This document shows, piece after piece, positions 10,351 to 22,299 of a DNA stretch of 64,000 nucleotides (positions are counted from its first letter, which is position 1; each line of letters starts with the position of its first letter). The stretch covers positions 5,332,001 to 5,396,000 of the forward strand of contig OW121857.1 in assembly GCA_933228895.1 (NCBI GenBank). Reading direction: 5' to 3'. The notes under the pieces were generated by a model that was not told the origin of the DNA, searched no databases, and saw only the letters and a list, made by a program, of their open reading frames with translations. The DNA is from Platycnemis pennipes. Lineage: Eukaryota; Arthropoda; Insecta; Odonata; Platycnemididae. The position numbers and the translations under genes are program-made.

Positions 10351-12134
10351 GACGTGGTTCAAAACGTGGCATCGTTATTTGCTTTGTGAAACATTAGAAC
10401 TGGAAACATGTTGTGCCTCTTTTTGCATGTAATCACTCCGGAAAGGACGACTCTCTTTCTTCATGTCATTTTTCATTTCGCTTACTTTCATTCGACAAGT
10501 TCAGATCATGGGAACACAACGGTCGTCATTCCTCCGGCTTGGTTCTAGGGGCTATAGATATGCTCTCTCGTGGGCGATACTTCCAAATGAACAAGATTGT
10601 GGCTTCATTGAAATTTCAGTAATCACGTAGAGTGTAAGTCCTGTGCTCTTTGCTGGTGGAGACCATTTCATGCGTGAAACTGTTTATAGGTCCAAAATCG
10701 CATTCCGATGAATAATTCAAAATGCGGTTTTAGGACCCGCTCGTGCGTTAGGCACGGCATTCCTGTCGACACGCCCCCGGCGGCGAGCTGCTTGGTTGGC
10801 CATGAGTATGTATGTACGCTCGGATATGCTGCAAATGTGAAAAATATTCATTTCTATCGTTATTCCTGTCGCGTTAGACTGTGAGGATAATTAAATTATC
10901 GTGTTATATTTTCGATAGTCATCCTGTTTGCTTTTTTATGATTCATTCAACTCATTTAAATAACGTTGATCCCTTTCCGGAAGACACTGGAAATAATAAC
11001 GTATAGAAACAAATGGCAAACTCAATGGCAAATTTAAGGGGCGGTTTTGTGAAAAATTATGACGATCAAGTACTTAACGAGAACATCCGGATACGCAAGA
11101 GTTTATATCCATCGGTAATTTTTGGCGTACTTCATCAACACATTGGTTTAGAATTTTACACAAGGATTTCACCAATTAGAAATTATTTGTAATATCCTCT
11201 AGGCATGGTACTGTTAAAGGGTGTGAAAATCAGTTGTCTCTGGGATAAATCATTAAAAAGGAAAACTTCAAACTTTTCTCATGACGAAAAGATGTTTTGT
11301 TAAATTAGGTGGAGGTTTTTTCCAAACGTTGGCGTAATTATTATAATTGTATTTATTCTTGAGATTAATTGATTGTATGGATGATTGAATTTCGTTGAGT
11401 AAATTATTTTTTGTAGAATTTACTACAAGTGAATTATTTTTACTGTCACCATAGATTGTCAATTTGGGTACATCTAAGAAATGACCACTATTGTGTAAGT
11501 TACACAATGGATGTGGCAGTGAGACACGGAGCTCATTAAAAAGGAGTACAGAAATACACATTGTGTTTTGATATTTCGGAGGCAATAGCCATGTTCTTCG
11601 GCAATTGGAAAGAAACTTCTCTAAAAAGTTTGCACTTCATCTTTTCTAATAACTTAGTCGGTATCCTTAAGTTGGCTTGAAGGAAGTAGTTCCCTCCTTT
11701 CTGCTGGATAAGTCGTCCTTGGACACTGAAGTGTTAAAACAAACAATGCTTCTGAATTTTTCTTTCTGTGCCTTTGCCCTTGTTATACCTTGAGCATGGC
11801 TCAATATATTTCCTGTATACGATCATGGATTCTTTTGATGAAAACTGCCCATCATTTGTGTCAGTTCCAACACCGATGTAGACTGATATGCGCATTCTAT
11901 AACAAAATTCATGTCTTCCCTCTGGAGTTTAATGTTTTCACGTCAGCGCTTGTGCATGAAAACTGAAGTCTCCCCCTGCCCTGCGAATAACTGTCTCTTT
12001 CAATCCGACCTCGACCTCTTTTTCCTTCAATTCTGCTGATTTTGCGCATATTTACCAAATCACTGAGAACCTGTTTGAGGTTGTAGAAGCATATTTACGA
12101 ATGCCTGAACGAATTTACTGGAGCTGAAAAAAAA
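10351..12134. other. Unannotated sequence
   Basis: No recognisable gene or shared repeat. A 105-codon minus frame at 11,268-11,585 has no recognisable domain. Confidence 0.45.
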
Positions 12135-12205
12135 GTGATCGGATCGCTACTTAATCGATTTTTTATCGATTACGTAAATCGATTATCTAAATCGATTTAC
12201 TTAAT
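12135..12205. repeat. TCGATT-rich subterminal-like repeat
   Basis: Five near-copies of ATCGATT in both orientations within about 70 bp (for example TTAATCGATTTTTTATCGATT). This resembles the TCGATT-rich subterminal region of the hAT remnant at 19,386. No transposase or partner terminus was found. Confidence 0.35.
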
Positions 12206-12892
12206 ATTTTTTGCAATCAGAAGAAAATGTATTTCAGCTTAGGCCGTAGGCCATGTTACGCGTTTTTTTTCGAATTTAATGTAAAATGTACCTATGTGTA
12301 TCGTTGAAAGGATAGTTGGAAAATTTAACTTTTTGACTGTCAGATCGGCTATTTTGTAGCATCGCTATTCTTTATTTGGGTACCAAGGTAGGGTTGCCAT
12401 GAGTGGCATTGCTCTCTCAGGGTTGATGGACTGAATGATGAACCTTGTTTTTTTAGCAACTTTCATTACTCCTTTCCATCTCAGCGAAATTCTCACCTTC
12501 AAGGTTCTCCTAGTCGAAGAAAATGCAACCGCAAGCGTTGATCGCATAGTTATTATGCTTCACCCTTAAAAGATAGCTATAATTGAATATTATTATTAAT
12601 TCGGACAATAGTATTATAAATAATATCAATTGATATGTGATTAACGGTATTCAACTGACTCTTTTGCGCTAATCACTTATTTCTCTAATGCATAGTTATA
12701 TATTAACCCATAATTATTGTTCTGTAGTAAACCCATATCTGATACATTGCACTTCTAACGCAGAAGCATGCTACATTATTCCCTGATACTATTCCCGAGG
12801 CAGCATAGACGTATGTTCGTAAGGAAGGAAATGAAATAGTCAAAGGTTTATCACTAACATCCATGTCCTCTTATTTTTAAACCGAATATAAT
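12206..12892. other. Unannotated AT-rich sequence
   Basis: Nothing recognisable. A minus frame at 12,365-12,547 has no family resemblance. Confidence 0.4.
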
Positions 12893-13446
12893 ATGCTGAC
12901 TTCACACTTCTTCAAACGGGACTGTCTGACGTCTTGGCCAGTGAATTTTGGGTGTCTACTTCCTGTCGCTGCTTCAGTCGTTAGCCTCTGGTTTCTGGGA
13001 GATCTTATCCTTGACGCCGGAAGTGGACGTTCCGTGCTAAGTCCTTCGCGGCCGGTGGCGTGCTTGCCGTGGACGGACGTCCACCGTGGATTTCGAGCGA
13101 AGGGCGAACACTGACTTGGAAAAAACAGATGAGATGAGATTCACTTTCCTTAGCAACAGGAAATCGAGAACAAGGCCAACGCGGTTCATTACTATCTCGT
13201 ACTCTCCCCCTTCGAGTTTCGGAGAGGCTCAATTGTCGACCGTTATTCTGCGTCCCTCTTACAAGGCGAGCGGATGGAGACTCCGATCCCATCTTTTCGA
13301 GCACGTACCCCCGGAAGGCGGTGCCAACAAAGGGAGGGGAAAAAACTAGGCGCGCGGATGGAACAAAAGAATGAAGGAAGGCGTGGTCGGAGGCGAAAGA
13401 GGTGGGTTCGGCCGGTAAGCTAACCTCCGGCTTGGAAAAGCTAAGA
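12893..13446. other. GC-rich patch, possible CpG island
   Basis: A rise in GC and CpG (for example GCGCGCGGATGG at about 13,350) with open frames on both strands (13,005-13,304 minus, 13,086-13,349 plus). The frames overlap in antisense and neither has a recognisable domain. A host promoter or exon is possible but unproven. Confidence 0.3.
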
Positions 13447-14174
13447 AGGTTGGCTCGCGACTGCTTTAGTCAAGTTGTCTAAGGAATCTTATTAATTTAA
13501 GTACGTGTATATGCCTGCTAAGTGATCCTTACTTCACAAAGAAAATTACCTAAGCTATTGAAAATCATAAGTATCACAAGAAATACGATGGAAAGTCGAA
13601 GGATTTATTTTTATGATAATTTTAATCAGCTCGACGATGAAGTCAATCCAGCATTTACGTTACAGAAATAAATTCATGTACTCGATGAATTTACTAATGT
13701 ATAACACCAGAATATTACTATCAAACGATATGTTATAATATCGTGAAATGTTCTTTAATATCTCATTAGTAATGATATTATTCGTACGCCATACATTTTG
13801 GCTAGAGCGACCGCAGCGCCACTTGAAGTGAACTAAGGAATTTCGTCTGCTATCAGCGCAGAAATTGGCGGATTTAGCAAAAAATACGGTAGTTTGATGC
13901 CTTTTTTTCGTGTCATTTTATTCCTTGTGACATTACGCATAAAATATCAGTTTTTTGGGGAAATGACATGTCACTATGGTATTTTTAAACGTTATAGTCC
14001 CATGTGACGGCCATTCTCGCCGTTAATCGTATGCAATTTCAAATGCAATTTGTACAAAAAGGAGTATGAGTTTGTATAATCATCTTCACTTTATTAGATA
14101 GAGGAACTTTAGTTCTATAAGTCCTGAAAATATAAAAAAAATGACATGACTTTCACTTTTCGGATCAACCTCCT
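13447..14174 (+). mobile_element. MITE-2 copy 2
   Basis: Same 730-bp element as 5,289-6,016, in plus orientation. Starts AGGTTGGCTCGCGACTG and ends GATCAACCTCCTT. The sequence TAAG occurs near both edges, which might reflect a TTAA-like target, but the exact duplication is not clear. Confidence 0.75.
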
Positions 14175-14929
14175 TAAGTTGGTCTGACGCTCGACGAATC
14201 CCCTATGCGCTCCTTAACCTGTCTGTAATCATCGACTGGGCCCCCCCAGTACGAATTGGACAGTCGAATCGAAATTATTATCACCTGTTCTTTTCATATC
14301 GGGTGGGCGGAACATTCCTTACGGAGGGAGGTAATCACTCGTACGTTCTTTCCTCTAAGAAGAAGTATGCTCCCCACTCGTTTGCAGACTTCATAACGCT
14401 GGGTGAAAGTATTAATTATGGTGCCGGCGGGCTGTCCACTGAGATAGGATCTCGGGGGGCGGAAACCTAAGGAAGGATGGAGGCTCGGGGGCAGATGGTT
14501 TGATAACGGCGACTTGGGTTAAGTAAACAAAACTCGAGGTTGGCAAGCCTTCTGTTTAACCTTTGTGCAGCGTCCTTTGTCGGATCAAGAACTTTCCTGG
14601 CATTGAGCGCCGTGATTAGCCGGCGTATCCGTGGAAGCCCTACCTTATGGCGATAAGGAATGAGGTTTACATTGGATGTACTTATATACATGGGTGCATG
14701 TGAGCATCGTAAAGTATTAGCTTAATTTTTTGTTAATTTTGTGACCGGAGTAGGTTAGGAAAGAGTGTGAAGGAGAATCATTCCTCATTTGAATGAACAG
14801 TGAATAAGTCTGTTATAACATCATAATTATGAGTCTAACGTTTAATAGTTAAACACTAATCTGCATTGCATTGTTTTTCCGAAATGCTCCCTACGCTAAA
14901 ATATGATTTAATTACTTCCCGGCGAATTA
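14175..14929. other. Unannotated sequence with a GC-richer part
   Basis: No recognisable feature. A minus frame at 14,467-14,691 (74 codons) has no motif I recognise. Confidence 0.4.
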
Positions 14930-14986
14930 TTTTCGTAAAGTCTTCTCGGTTAACCCGGTGGAAATCCCGAGAAGACTTTACGAAAA
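14930..14986. repeat. Perfect 20-bp inverted repeat (hairpin)
   Basis: The arms TTTTCGTAAAGTCTTCTCGG (14,930-14,949) and its exact complement (14,967-14,986) are separated by 17 bp. This is far longer than expected by chance. It may be a foldback insertion or a structured RNA signal; no neighbouring gene explains it. Confidence 0.75.
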
Positions 14987-17232
14987 GCTCCTTATGCTGT
15001 TTATACCTTGTAATATATTCCTTTATGTATTATATATCAAACATTAATAACACGAAACATGCACAACATAAGAAATCGCCCTCACGAAATGCACTTAAAA
15101 TTAATCAAACACAAACAAAATACACTTCTCTTCAGGCTCGCACTTTACAGGCCATACACTTTTACACTTTCTTTTCTTTCGAGCCACTTCTTGAATCAAA
15201 TGAGACACAACACAACAACACCAATAACCACTCTTCCCTCACGAATACTTATTCACCCACACGGACACTAACTAGCTCACAGAAATGCCCTTTCTTAAGC
15301 ACGCGTCACTTTTGCGTCTCCACACCACCGCGTCTAACGCACAACTCCCTAATTCTCCCTCTTTCCTATTGTTTCCTTAATTATCCAACACTTCTGGCTA
15401 TTGTTTCCGGCGTCACCTAGAAACATATGTTCATTTCCATTTTTGCGCAATGCATTATTGATCTCGGCGGCTCAATTGTTACGGTACAACCTTCAGCAAT
15501 GCAATTTCCAACTGATCATCATGCTACACGGATTTATGATCATTTTGCGAAATATTTGGCAAAAACATTACAATGAAAGATATCTGCTGAAGTTAAAGTG
15601 TGGATTTCAAAATCTGTTGTATTTTCCCTCCTCGCTCAGCTCAGCTCTGCTTTCAACAGAGGCCTTCTGTTTTCAGTTCCCTCTAATGTCCTCTTCCTTC
15701 TCTGCCTCCTCCTAATGTCACCCTACAATATCCTTTTCTATACTTCACTTATTCCTTAATTTTATGAATTTAGCGACAAAGGGAGCAATCGTGCCAATGC
15801 ATAAGAATGATTTTCAGTCACAGTTTAATTATCTTGTAGAAATGCAAGTTATTTCTACAAGTGAGAGTATTGTGTTGGAGCCTGGGGCAAAGGTTTGCTT
15901 TTATCGTTTCATGCCTATAAAATATGCCACATGCAAAACAAACTTATTTAATGGTACTAAAAACTTTGCTTCAAAAAACTATTTCATGCTAATTTTTTTT
16001 CCGAATATTTTGTAAGATGTTTAGAAATCCGTTTATATTTATTTTTCTATAGTATTTATTATTTCTGGCATCGGAAGATAAGCATGAAGCTTTTTAAAAG
16101 GGATTTCCAATATTTCTTTGCTATTAGGACATTTTATAACCCTTGCATAAGTTTACATTGTGTTGATCATTCGTGCGTTCATGAAATTTAGATGTCCCTT
16201 ACTGTTGATGGTAATGCATGGCTATCTCTCATGGAGCGAACCCTGTTTTGCATTCCTTATTGCGGATATCCGGCACAGTTTTCCCGTGCGCGAAGCCTTG
16301 ACAATGGCGGGCGAGTGAGTTCGTTATTTCGGCATTCAATTTGGGGCTCGCCCAATCGCGTGGTCGGAAGTAGTTAAACTAGCTTCCCTTGTTTGACTTG
16401 CGCTCCCCTTAGCAACGCCTGCGACAGAATCATCAAATTTCCGATCCTGTTTGTCGACAGATAATTGTAATGCGTTGCCCGCTGCTCTTTTATTTGAGGT
16501 AACTAACCCATCTTCCCCTCCAAACTCTTTCGAACCGCATAGCAGTTAATTTTCTTCTCTTTTATTAGGCAGCCCAATCTACTTCTGCCACTTCCTCCCT
16601 GGCACATAATTCGGGACAATTTCAATAACGTTTAGCTTCCTTAACTTGAGCTTGCTTCTTTCCATGCTTCATGGTAGAGGAAGAACACTTATTTGAAGCC
16701 GAGGAAATATCAATTTCCAGCTCATATTCTTTCCTTCAAAATTTCAGCGAGGATTTAAACTGCCCTTTCCTTTCTTACAGTTTATCAGGTAGAAATGACA
16801 GCACAGTGATTATGTAAAGAAATTTGTGGCAAAAACTTGGACCAAATTTGTTGAATCAGGTCCGCAACACATTTTAACTAATTTAAATCAATATTTTATT
16901 CTAAAAACTGAATAAATAGTCTCGTGAGGCTAATGAGAGGGACTTCTTTACCAAAAGAAGCTCAATTTTAGATATACAGTATATTAAAAATTCCTAAATA
17001 TTACTTTTAGCATGGGAAATCAATTTTTCTGTTGCATAATAGTAAATCCAACCTTATATAGACAAAACCGAATCGTCGGGCGCAAAACCCTAGGGAACAT
17101 TTAATATACGCATTCCTACCGTGAAAAATATAATCTCTTTCCCGCATCATGTGAATAGATCTTAGGGCAATGGATGTCCGATCGTTTTGTCAATTTTGCC
17201 GTTGCGTTCGCCATTGGTTATTTTTATTAAGT
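14987..17232. other. Unannotated sequence
   Basis: More than 2 kb with no repeat shared inside the window. The longest open frame here (14,866-15,420, plus, 184 codons, overlapping the hairpin) is Ser/Thr/His/Asn-rich low-complexity translation of a C/A-rich strand and shows no domain. I do not call it a gene. Confidence 0.4.
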
Positions 17233-17960
17233 AGGTTGATCCGAAAAGTGAAAGTCTTGTCCTTTCTTTTATAGTTTCAACACTTATAGAACTGAAGTTC
17301 CTCTATCTAATAAAGTAAAGATAATTATACCAACCCATACTCCTTTTTGCACAAATTGCATTTGGAATTACATACGATTAACGGCGAGAATGGCCGTCAC
17401 ATGGGACTATAACGTTTAAAAATACCATAGTGACATGTCATTTTCCCAAAAAACTAATATTTTATGCGTAATGTCACAAGGAATGAAATGACATGAAAAA
17501 AGGCATCAGCCTACCGTATTTTTTGCTAAATCCACCAATTTCTGCGCTGATAGCAGACGAAATTCCTTAGTTAACTTCAAGTGGCGCTGCGGTCGCTCTA
17601 GCCAAAATCTATGGCGTATGAATAATATCATTACTAATGAGATATTAAAGAACATTTCACGAAAATATTATAACATATCGTTTGATAGTAATATTCTGGT
17701 GTTATACATTAGTAAATTCATTGAGTACATGAATTTATTTCTGTAGCGTAAATGCTGAACTGACTCCATCGTCGAGCTGATTAAAATTATCATAAAAATA
17801 AATCCTTCGACTTTCCATCGTATTTTTGTGATACTTATGACTTTCAATAGCTTACGTAATTTCCTTAGTGAAGTAAGGATCACTTTCCAGGCATATACAT
17901 GTACTAAAATTAATAAGATTCCTTAGACAACTTGACTCAAGCAGTCGCGAGCCAACCTCC
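17233..17960 (-). mobile_element. MITE-2 copy 3
   Basis: Inverted copy of MITE-2. It starts AGGTTGATCCGAAAAGTG and ends GCGAGCCAACCTCC. Closest in sequence to copies 2 and 4. Confidence 0.75.
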
Positions 17961-18247
17961 TGATTGAAATAATCTTGCATTAGTTGAAGCTCCGCTCCAT
18001 TCCACCTGGGTCTTCGACATTTATTTAGCTGCATATTTCAAAAGAGGTAGTTGACCTTCAGTAGAATGATGATTATATCGGAAGAAGAAAAATCCCAATT
18101 TTCTAGGGAAGCTTTCGGAAAAGAGTGGACTGTCAAAGTGAACAAAGTGAATTATTGCTCAAATATCCAATCAGGTATTGACTTCGTGCAATCATTGTTA
18201 ATGCTAAAAGTTGATGGAACTCTATGGGCAATACTTTTGTTCTCGAC

Positions 18248-18857
18248 CGTCGGTGCATTATGTCAGTGACAATAAACCATTCAGTAGCGGTAATACCGTC
18301 AATTTATCGCATAGCGTGAAGATCTGTTAAGTAGCAATTAATTGGACGTGAAAGATGCGAAGAATTACCACCACTTTAAAATATGTTTTAATCCATAGTC
18401 TAAACATAATTGTGGAGACCCTAGTCCCGTATACTTAGCCCAAAATTTGCACCACAAACGAACGGATGTGGGCCAAGATAACAGGTTCTTCCTTTACGCA
18501 CGAAATTTTAGCTTCCACGTGATTAATCGCCCAGCTCATCATTATTGCACTTTATTCACTACCTAAGGAGTTGAGTGCAAACAAAAGCACCCAACTCAAT
18601 CGTCAACAACATATTTAATTGCTAGAATTCCCGTGGTAGTTCATTGCCGCTATATCTGCACCATCTGGTGAAAGAAATAAACTTCAAACTTGCGCGAACG
18701 CATACATCATATTAGATCATGTTCTAATTTGCTCGCAAGCGTTCGCGCAGTGGCGCTGCCTGTCCTCGCAAGTCGTAGCTTTGCACGGCGCAATATTTCT
18801 TGCGCAAGTGTTCTCGTAACAGCCTGCGCAGTATATCAATGGCCGTGTAAAACGGCC
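18248..18857 (-). mobile_element. MITE-1 copy B, one end missing
   Basis: About 610 bp matching the reverse complement of 28,745-29,992. It keeps the terminus ending TCAATGGCCGTGTAAAACGG at about 18,855 but loses the other terminus at about 18,248. It lacks the LINE-A found in copy A, so it supplies an uninterrupted version of that site near 18,650. The outer bases are a small GGCCGT/ACGGCC palindrome. Confidence 0.75.
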
Positions 18858-19385
18858 TTTACGGCCGAATCTTTCCTTCATTTCTTATTTCTTCCGTAAG
18901 TTCAGCGCGTACTACTTCCTCTATTCGCTGCGCGTCGAACGACCGCGCGACTGTGTACGTTAAGAGTCGGATGCTCCAAGAAGGAGACAAGAATCTGGAG
19001 GTTTGCGTCCCACAAGATTTGGGTCCACGGCCGTGAGAGTGAGTGTCGCCAACAATGAATGCGGCCTATTGTTGCGACGCACACACGCACACGTCGCAGT
19101 GAGACGCACTGCGACCCTCAGAAGCAGGTACTATCCCTTGATAAATTGCATATTCTCTGGAGAAGGAATCGGCATAACAAATGATAACATTCCAGCCCAA
19201 CGGACAAAATGTTTCAACAAATTCAAGGACTGGTTGAGCACCTGCGGAAATCTCCATTTTGAAGACGAATGATTTTATTCTCCGTGAAAATTCTGTTACT
19301 GTGGAATGTTTCAAGATTTAATTATGCAATGTATTTTTGAAAGCATATTCATTCTCAAAAGCAGAAACTAATATCAGAGCTGACT
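18858..19385. other. Unannotated sequence
   Basis: Moderately GC-rich with short antisense-overlapping frames. Nothing recognisable. Confidence 0.4.
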
Positions 19386-19394
19386 TAGTGGTGG

Positions 19395-19490
19395 AAAACT
19401 CGATTTCGATTAAAATCGAAAATCGAGTTTTAATTAAAATCGAAAATCGAGTTTCGATTAAAATCGAAAATCGAGTTTTAATTGTCAAAG
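19395..19490. repeat. Minisatellite of about 29 bp, three units
   Basis: Three successive units of the form AAAATCGAAAATCGAGTTT, alternating TTTCGATT and TTTTAATT. They lie in the hAT left subterminal region and continue more loosely to about 19,540. Confidence 0.7.
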
Positions 19491-19633
19491 ATCGAGGAAA
19501 TCGAGTTCGAGTTTCGACCCAAACTCGAATTTTCAACTTCGATATTGACCATTTCGTTTGATCTCAGCAGCGCGTAGTAGTCTTCAGAGGTCCTCGTTGA
19601 ACTGCCACTGTGGTCACTTCTTGTTAGAAGTAG

Positions 19634-19901
19634 ATGCCAGTAGAAGTCAGGCAATACCTCAACAGGCCACCCGTCGATAGGAAAGTCAACCCCAATCCTC
19701 TGAAAGTCTGGGAGGAGATAAAGGGTGAATACCCCAACACGTACCGTTTCACGATCACAGTGCTGAGTATGATAACGTCATCCGTCCCATGCGAAAGACT
19801 TTTCTCTTAAGGCTGGTAAAATTGGAAAGGAACGCCCTAGATCAACAAGAAAGCATCTCGATCAGTTGATCTTTCTTAAAAATTTTAGTGAAGCCGAATG
19901 G
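19634..19901 (+). pseudogene. hAT transposase C-terminal dimerisation domain, frameshifted
   Basis: Direct translation from 19,634 gives a hAT C-terminal domain: YLNRPPVD, then NPLKVWEEIKGEYPN, then VPCERLFS, the hallmark E-R-L-F-S block. A stop follows at once. Shifting the frame by one base at about 19,808 restores KAGKIGKERPRSTRKHLDQ and LIFLKNFSEAEW, the usual end of hAT transposases. So one indel separates the two halves. The DDE catalytic part is missing. The protein would have cut and joined transposon ends; this remnant cannot. No single open frame covers the domain. Confidence 0.8.
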
Positions 19902-20212
19902 TTCCAAGCGGTGATCCACATTAAAGTAAATTGAAAATTTTTAGTACTAATAATTTAAGAATGTTTTCCAAGTACATTTTTAGGGATTTTTTATATTATT
20001 CAAATATGTATTATGAGCGTTTTTTTAAATGAATAATAAACATGTTTTTGTACCAACTGCATTTTTTTCAAAAATGAACCGTAAATTTCTTCTATTAATC
20101 GATCTTTTGGTTCAACTTTCGATTTTTACTGAAAAGTCGAGCTTTTCATTTCGATTAAAAATCGATTTCTCGAAAAATCGACTTTGACCGACATTTTTCC
20201 ATCACTATGCTG

Positions 20213-20345
20213 TCTGTGGTAACTAGGTCGGTTCCTAGCTGTCCGGCAACTTTAAGGTCGTGAGTTCGAATCCTGCTTGGGATACATATGTTATGGCCCT
20301 CCTAGTATCAATATACATATGAGGCTAGACGGTGTAATACAACCG
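20213..20345 (+). repeat. tRNA-derived SINE head
   Basis: GTCGTGAGTTCGAATCCTGC at about 20,257 contains a good B box (GAGTTCGAATCC). It follows a 45-bp stretch resembling a tRNA 5' half starting at the hAT right flank. No cloverleaf 3' half, so a SINE fragment rather than a tRNA gene. Confidence 0.55.
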
Positions 20346-20493
20346 TGGCCGTTGAAGCACCTAAAATACAAGGCTACTACGATTTGAATTCCTTAGAGCG
20401 TTACCTATTGATCTATAACTTTTATCATGTTAAACATAATCTATGTTTGTGAGTAACTGTCTAGCCAGACATCCGTTAAAGTATTTTCGGTAG

Positions 20494-20833
20494 AAGGTCG
20501 CTCAAAGACCTAATTCTATTATCCTATTAAAGAGGTTGGCTCGCAACTGCTTGAGTCAAGTTGTCCAAGGAATTTTATTAATTTGAGTACGAGTACATAC
20601 CTGCTAAGTGATCCTTACTTCACAAAGAAAATTACCTAAGCTATTGAAAGTCATAAGTCGCTCAAGGTCGCTCAAAGACCTAATTCTATTATCCTATTAA
20701 AGAGGTTGGCTCGCGACTGCTTGAGTCAAGTTGTCCAAGGAATTTTATTAATTTGAGTACGAGTATATACCTGCTAAGTGATCCTTACTTCACAAAGAAA
20801 ATTACCTAAGCTATTGAAAGTCATGATTATCAC
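20494..20833 (+). repeat. 170-bp tandem duplication at the MITE-2 left end
   Basis: The unit at 20,494-20,663 is repeated at 20,664-20,833 with only a few differences. Each unit contains about 39 bp of flanking DNA (AAGGTCGCTCAAAGACC onward) plus roughly the first 130 bp of MITE-2. The duplication therefore happened after the MITE inserted. Confidence 0.85.
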
Positions 20834-21433
20834 AAGAAATGCGATGTAAAGTCGAAGGATTTATTTTTTATGATAATTTTAATCAGCTCGACGATGGAGT
20901 CAATTCAGCATTTACGTTACAGAAATAAATTCATGTACTCAATGAATTTACTAATGTATAACACAAGAATATTACTATCAAACGATATGTTATAATATTT
21001 TTCTGAAATGTTCTTTAATATCTCATTAGTAATGATATTATTCATACGCCATACATTTTGGCTAGAGCGACCGCAGCACCACTTGAAGTCAACTAATGCA
21101 TTTCTCTGCTATAAGAGCAGAAATTGGTTGATTTAGCGAAAAATACGGTGGGTTGATACCTTTTTTTTCGTGTCATTTTATTCCTTGTGACATTACGCAT
21201 AAAATACCTGATTTTGCAAAAATGACAATCCACTATGGTATTTTTAAACGTTATATTCCCATGTGATGGCCATTGTCGCCGTTAATCGTGTGTAATTTCG
21301 AATGCAGTTTGTGCAATAAGGAGTATGGGTTGGTATAATTACATTTATTTTATTAGATAGAGGAAATTTAGTTCTATAAGTGCTGAAAATATAAAAAAAT
21401 GACATTACTTTCACTTTACGGATCAACCTCCTT
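20703..21433 (+). mobile_element. MITE-2 copy 4
   Basis: Full-length MITE-2 preceded by a duplicated left end at 20,533-20,663. Ends GATCAACCTCCTT. An open frame on the minus strand across its right end is also seen in copy 1, but only because the DNA is repetitive. Confidence 0.75.
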
Positions 21434-22212
21434 AAGTCATGTTTTGGGGTTTTACTGTTTTGAGAAAGGCCCAGGGATCTAGAGCAAGATCTGCTTTTGA
21501 GGTTTTTTGATAGCTCATAAGGAAGGAATCGTTTATAAGCAATCCAAAAATGACAGAAGCTGATGAGTTGACTGGTGCTAGGGTTGGACAAACCCTGACT
21601 ATGAATTGCGTCTCAAGTGATGCCTACTCGGTGATATGGCACTGTTGCCGTATGTCATTCCTAACGGCATTAAGATGGAGGGCCAGGTAAACGGCTGCGG
21701 TTGGAACAGGGCAGTAAAATGCTACAATAAAACGGATAGACCGTAGTAGACCCTGTCATGACGATGGCTAGCGCTGGAGTAAATATATGCGTTAATATTC
21801 CCTCTGTTCTTGAGGATTTTGCTTTGGCATCTAAAATCCGGCGTATGCAGCAGGGTCTTCGGTGGTTTTTCACACCTCCCTTCATGTGTGGGTACTTTCC
21901 TACAATGGGTTTTCCGTGCTGGCATCAGCCATAATAATACTCACGTTTTTTCCCACTGCTGTACATATCTTTTACGCATACCTTTCATATCATCATGTAC
22001 TTCTTGTTGATATTATATGCTTTCTTTCCTTATCCAAACCTTATAGTTATGCCTTTCCTATTGTAAAACTTTATTCATTCATTTTCTCATTGTCATCTTA
22101 TTTTCATTTTTTCTTATTGTAATTTTATATATGATTTTTTTTGAAATTTTTATTTTTTTAGTACTTAGAGCAACGTATATAATTATATTAAGTATATGTT
22201 ATGTCATAACAA
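21434..22212. other. Unannotated sequence
   Basis: No recognisable coding domain. It could be the 5' part of the LINE-E copy whose 3' end follows, but no reverse transcriptase motif was found. Confidence 0.4.
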
Positions 22213-22275
22213 GGGGTTAAAAAAAAGAGGGGGCTTGTACAAGTCTCAATCCTACCCCAATAAAGACGTTTATCG
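22213..22275 (+). mobile_element. LINE-E 3' end
   Basis: The run AGTCTCAATCCTACCCCAAT followed by AAAGAC matches the end at 35,554-35,612, after a shared AGGGGTTA. It continues into a GATCTATC microsatellite tail. The AATAAAG plus a simple tail suggests a non-LTR retrotransposon 3' end; its coding region is not seen here. Confidence 0.55.
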
Positions 22276-22299
22276 ATCTATCTATCCATCTAACCTAAA

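Larger units (their letters stand above)
19386..20207 (+). mobile_element. hAT transposon remnant, internally deleted
   Basis: Left terminus TAGTGGTGGAAAA and right terminus TTTTTCCATCACTA form imperfect inverted ends. Both subterminal regions are crowded with TCGATT-type motifs. The flanking 8-mers AGCTGACT and TGCTGTCT agree at six of eight positions, as for an aged 8-bp hAT duplication. The interior holds only the transposase C-terminus (19,634-19,901), so this is a deletion derivative. Confidence 0.65.

Noticed and set aside
14866..15420. 184-codon open frame
   Set aside because: The translation is low-complexity (Ser, Thr, His, Asn, Leu runs), spans a perfect DNA hairpin and has no domain; an overlapping frame of similar composition exists.
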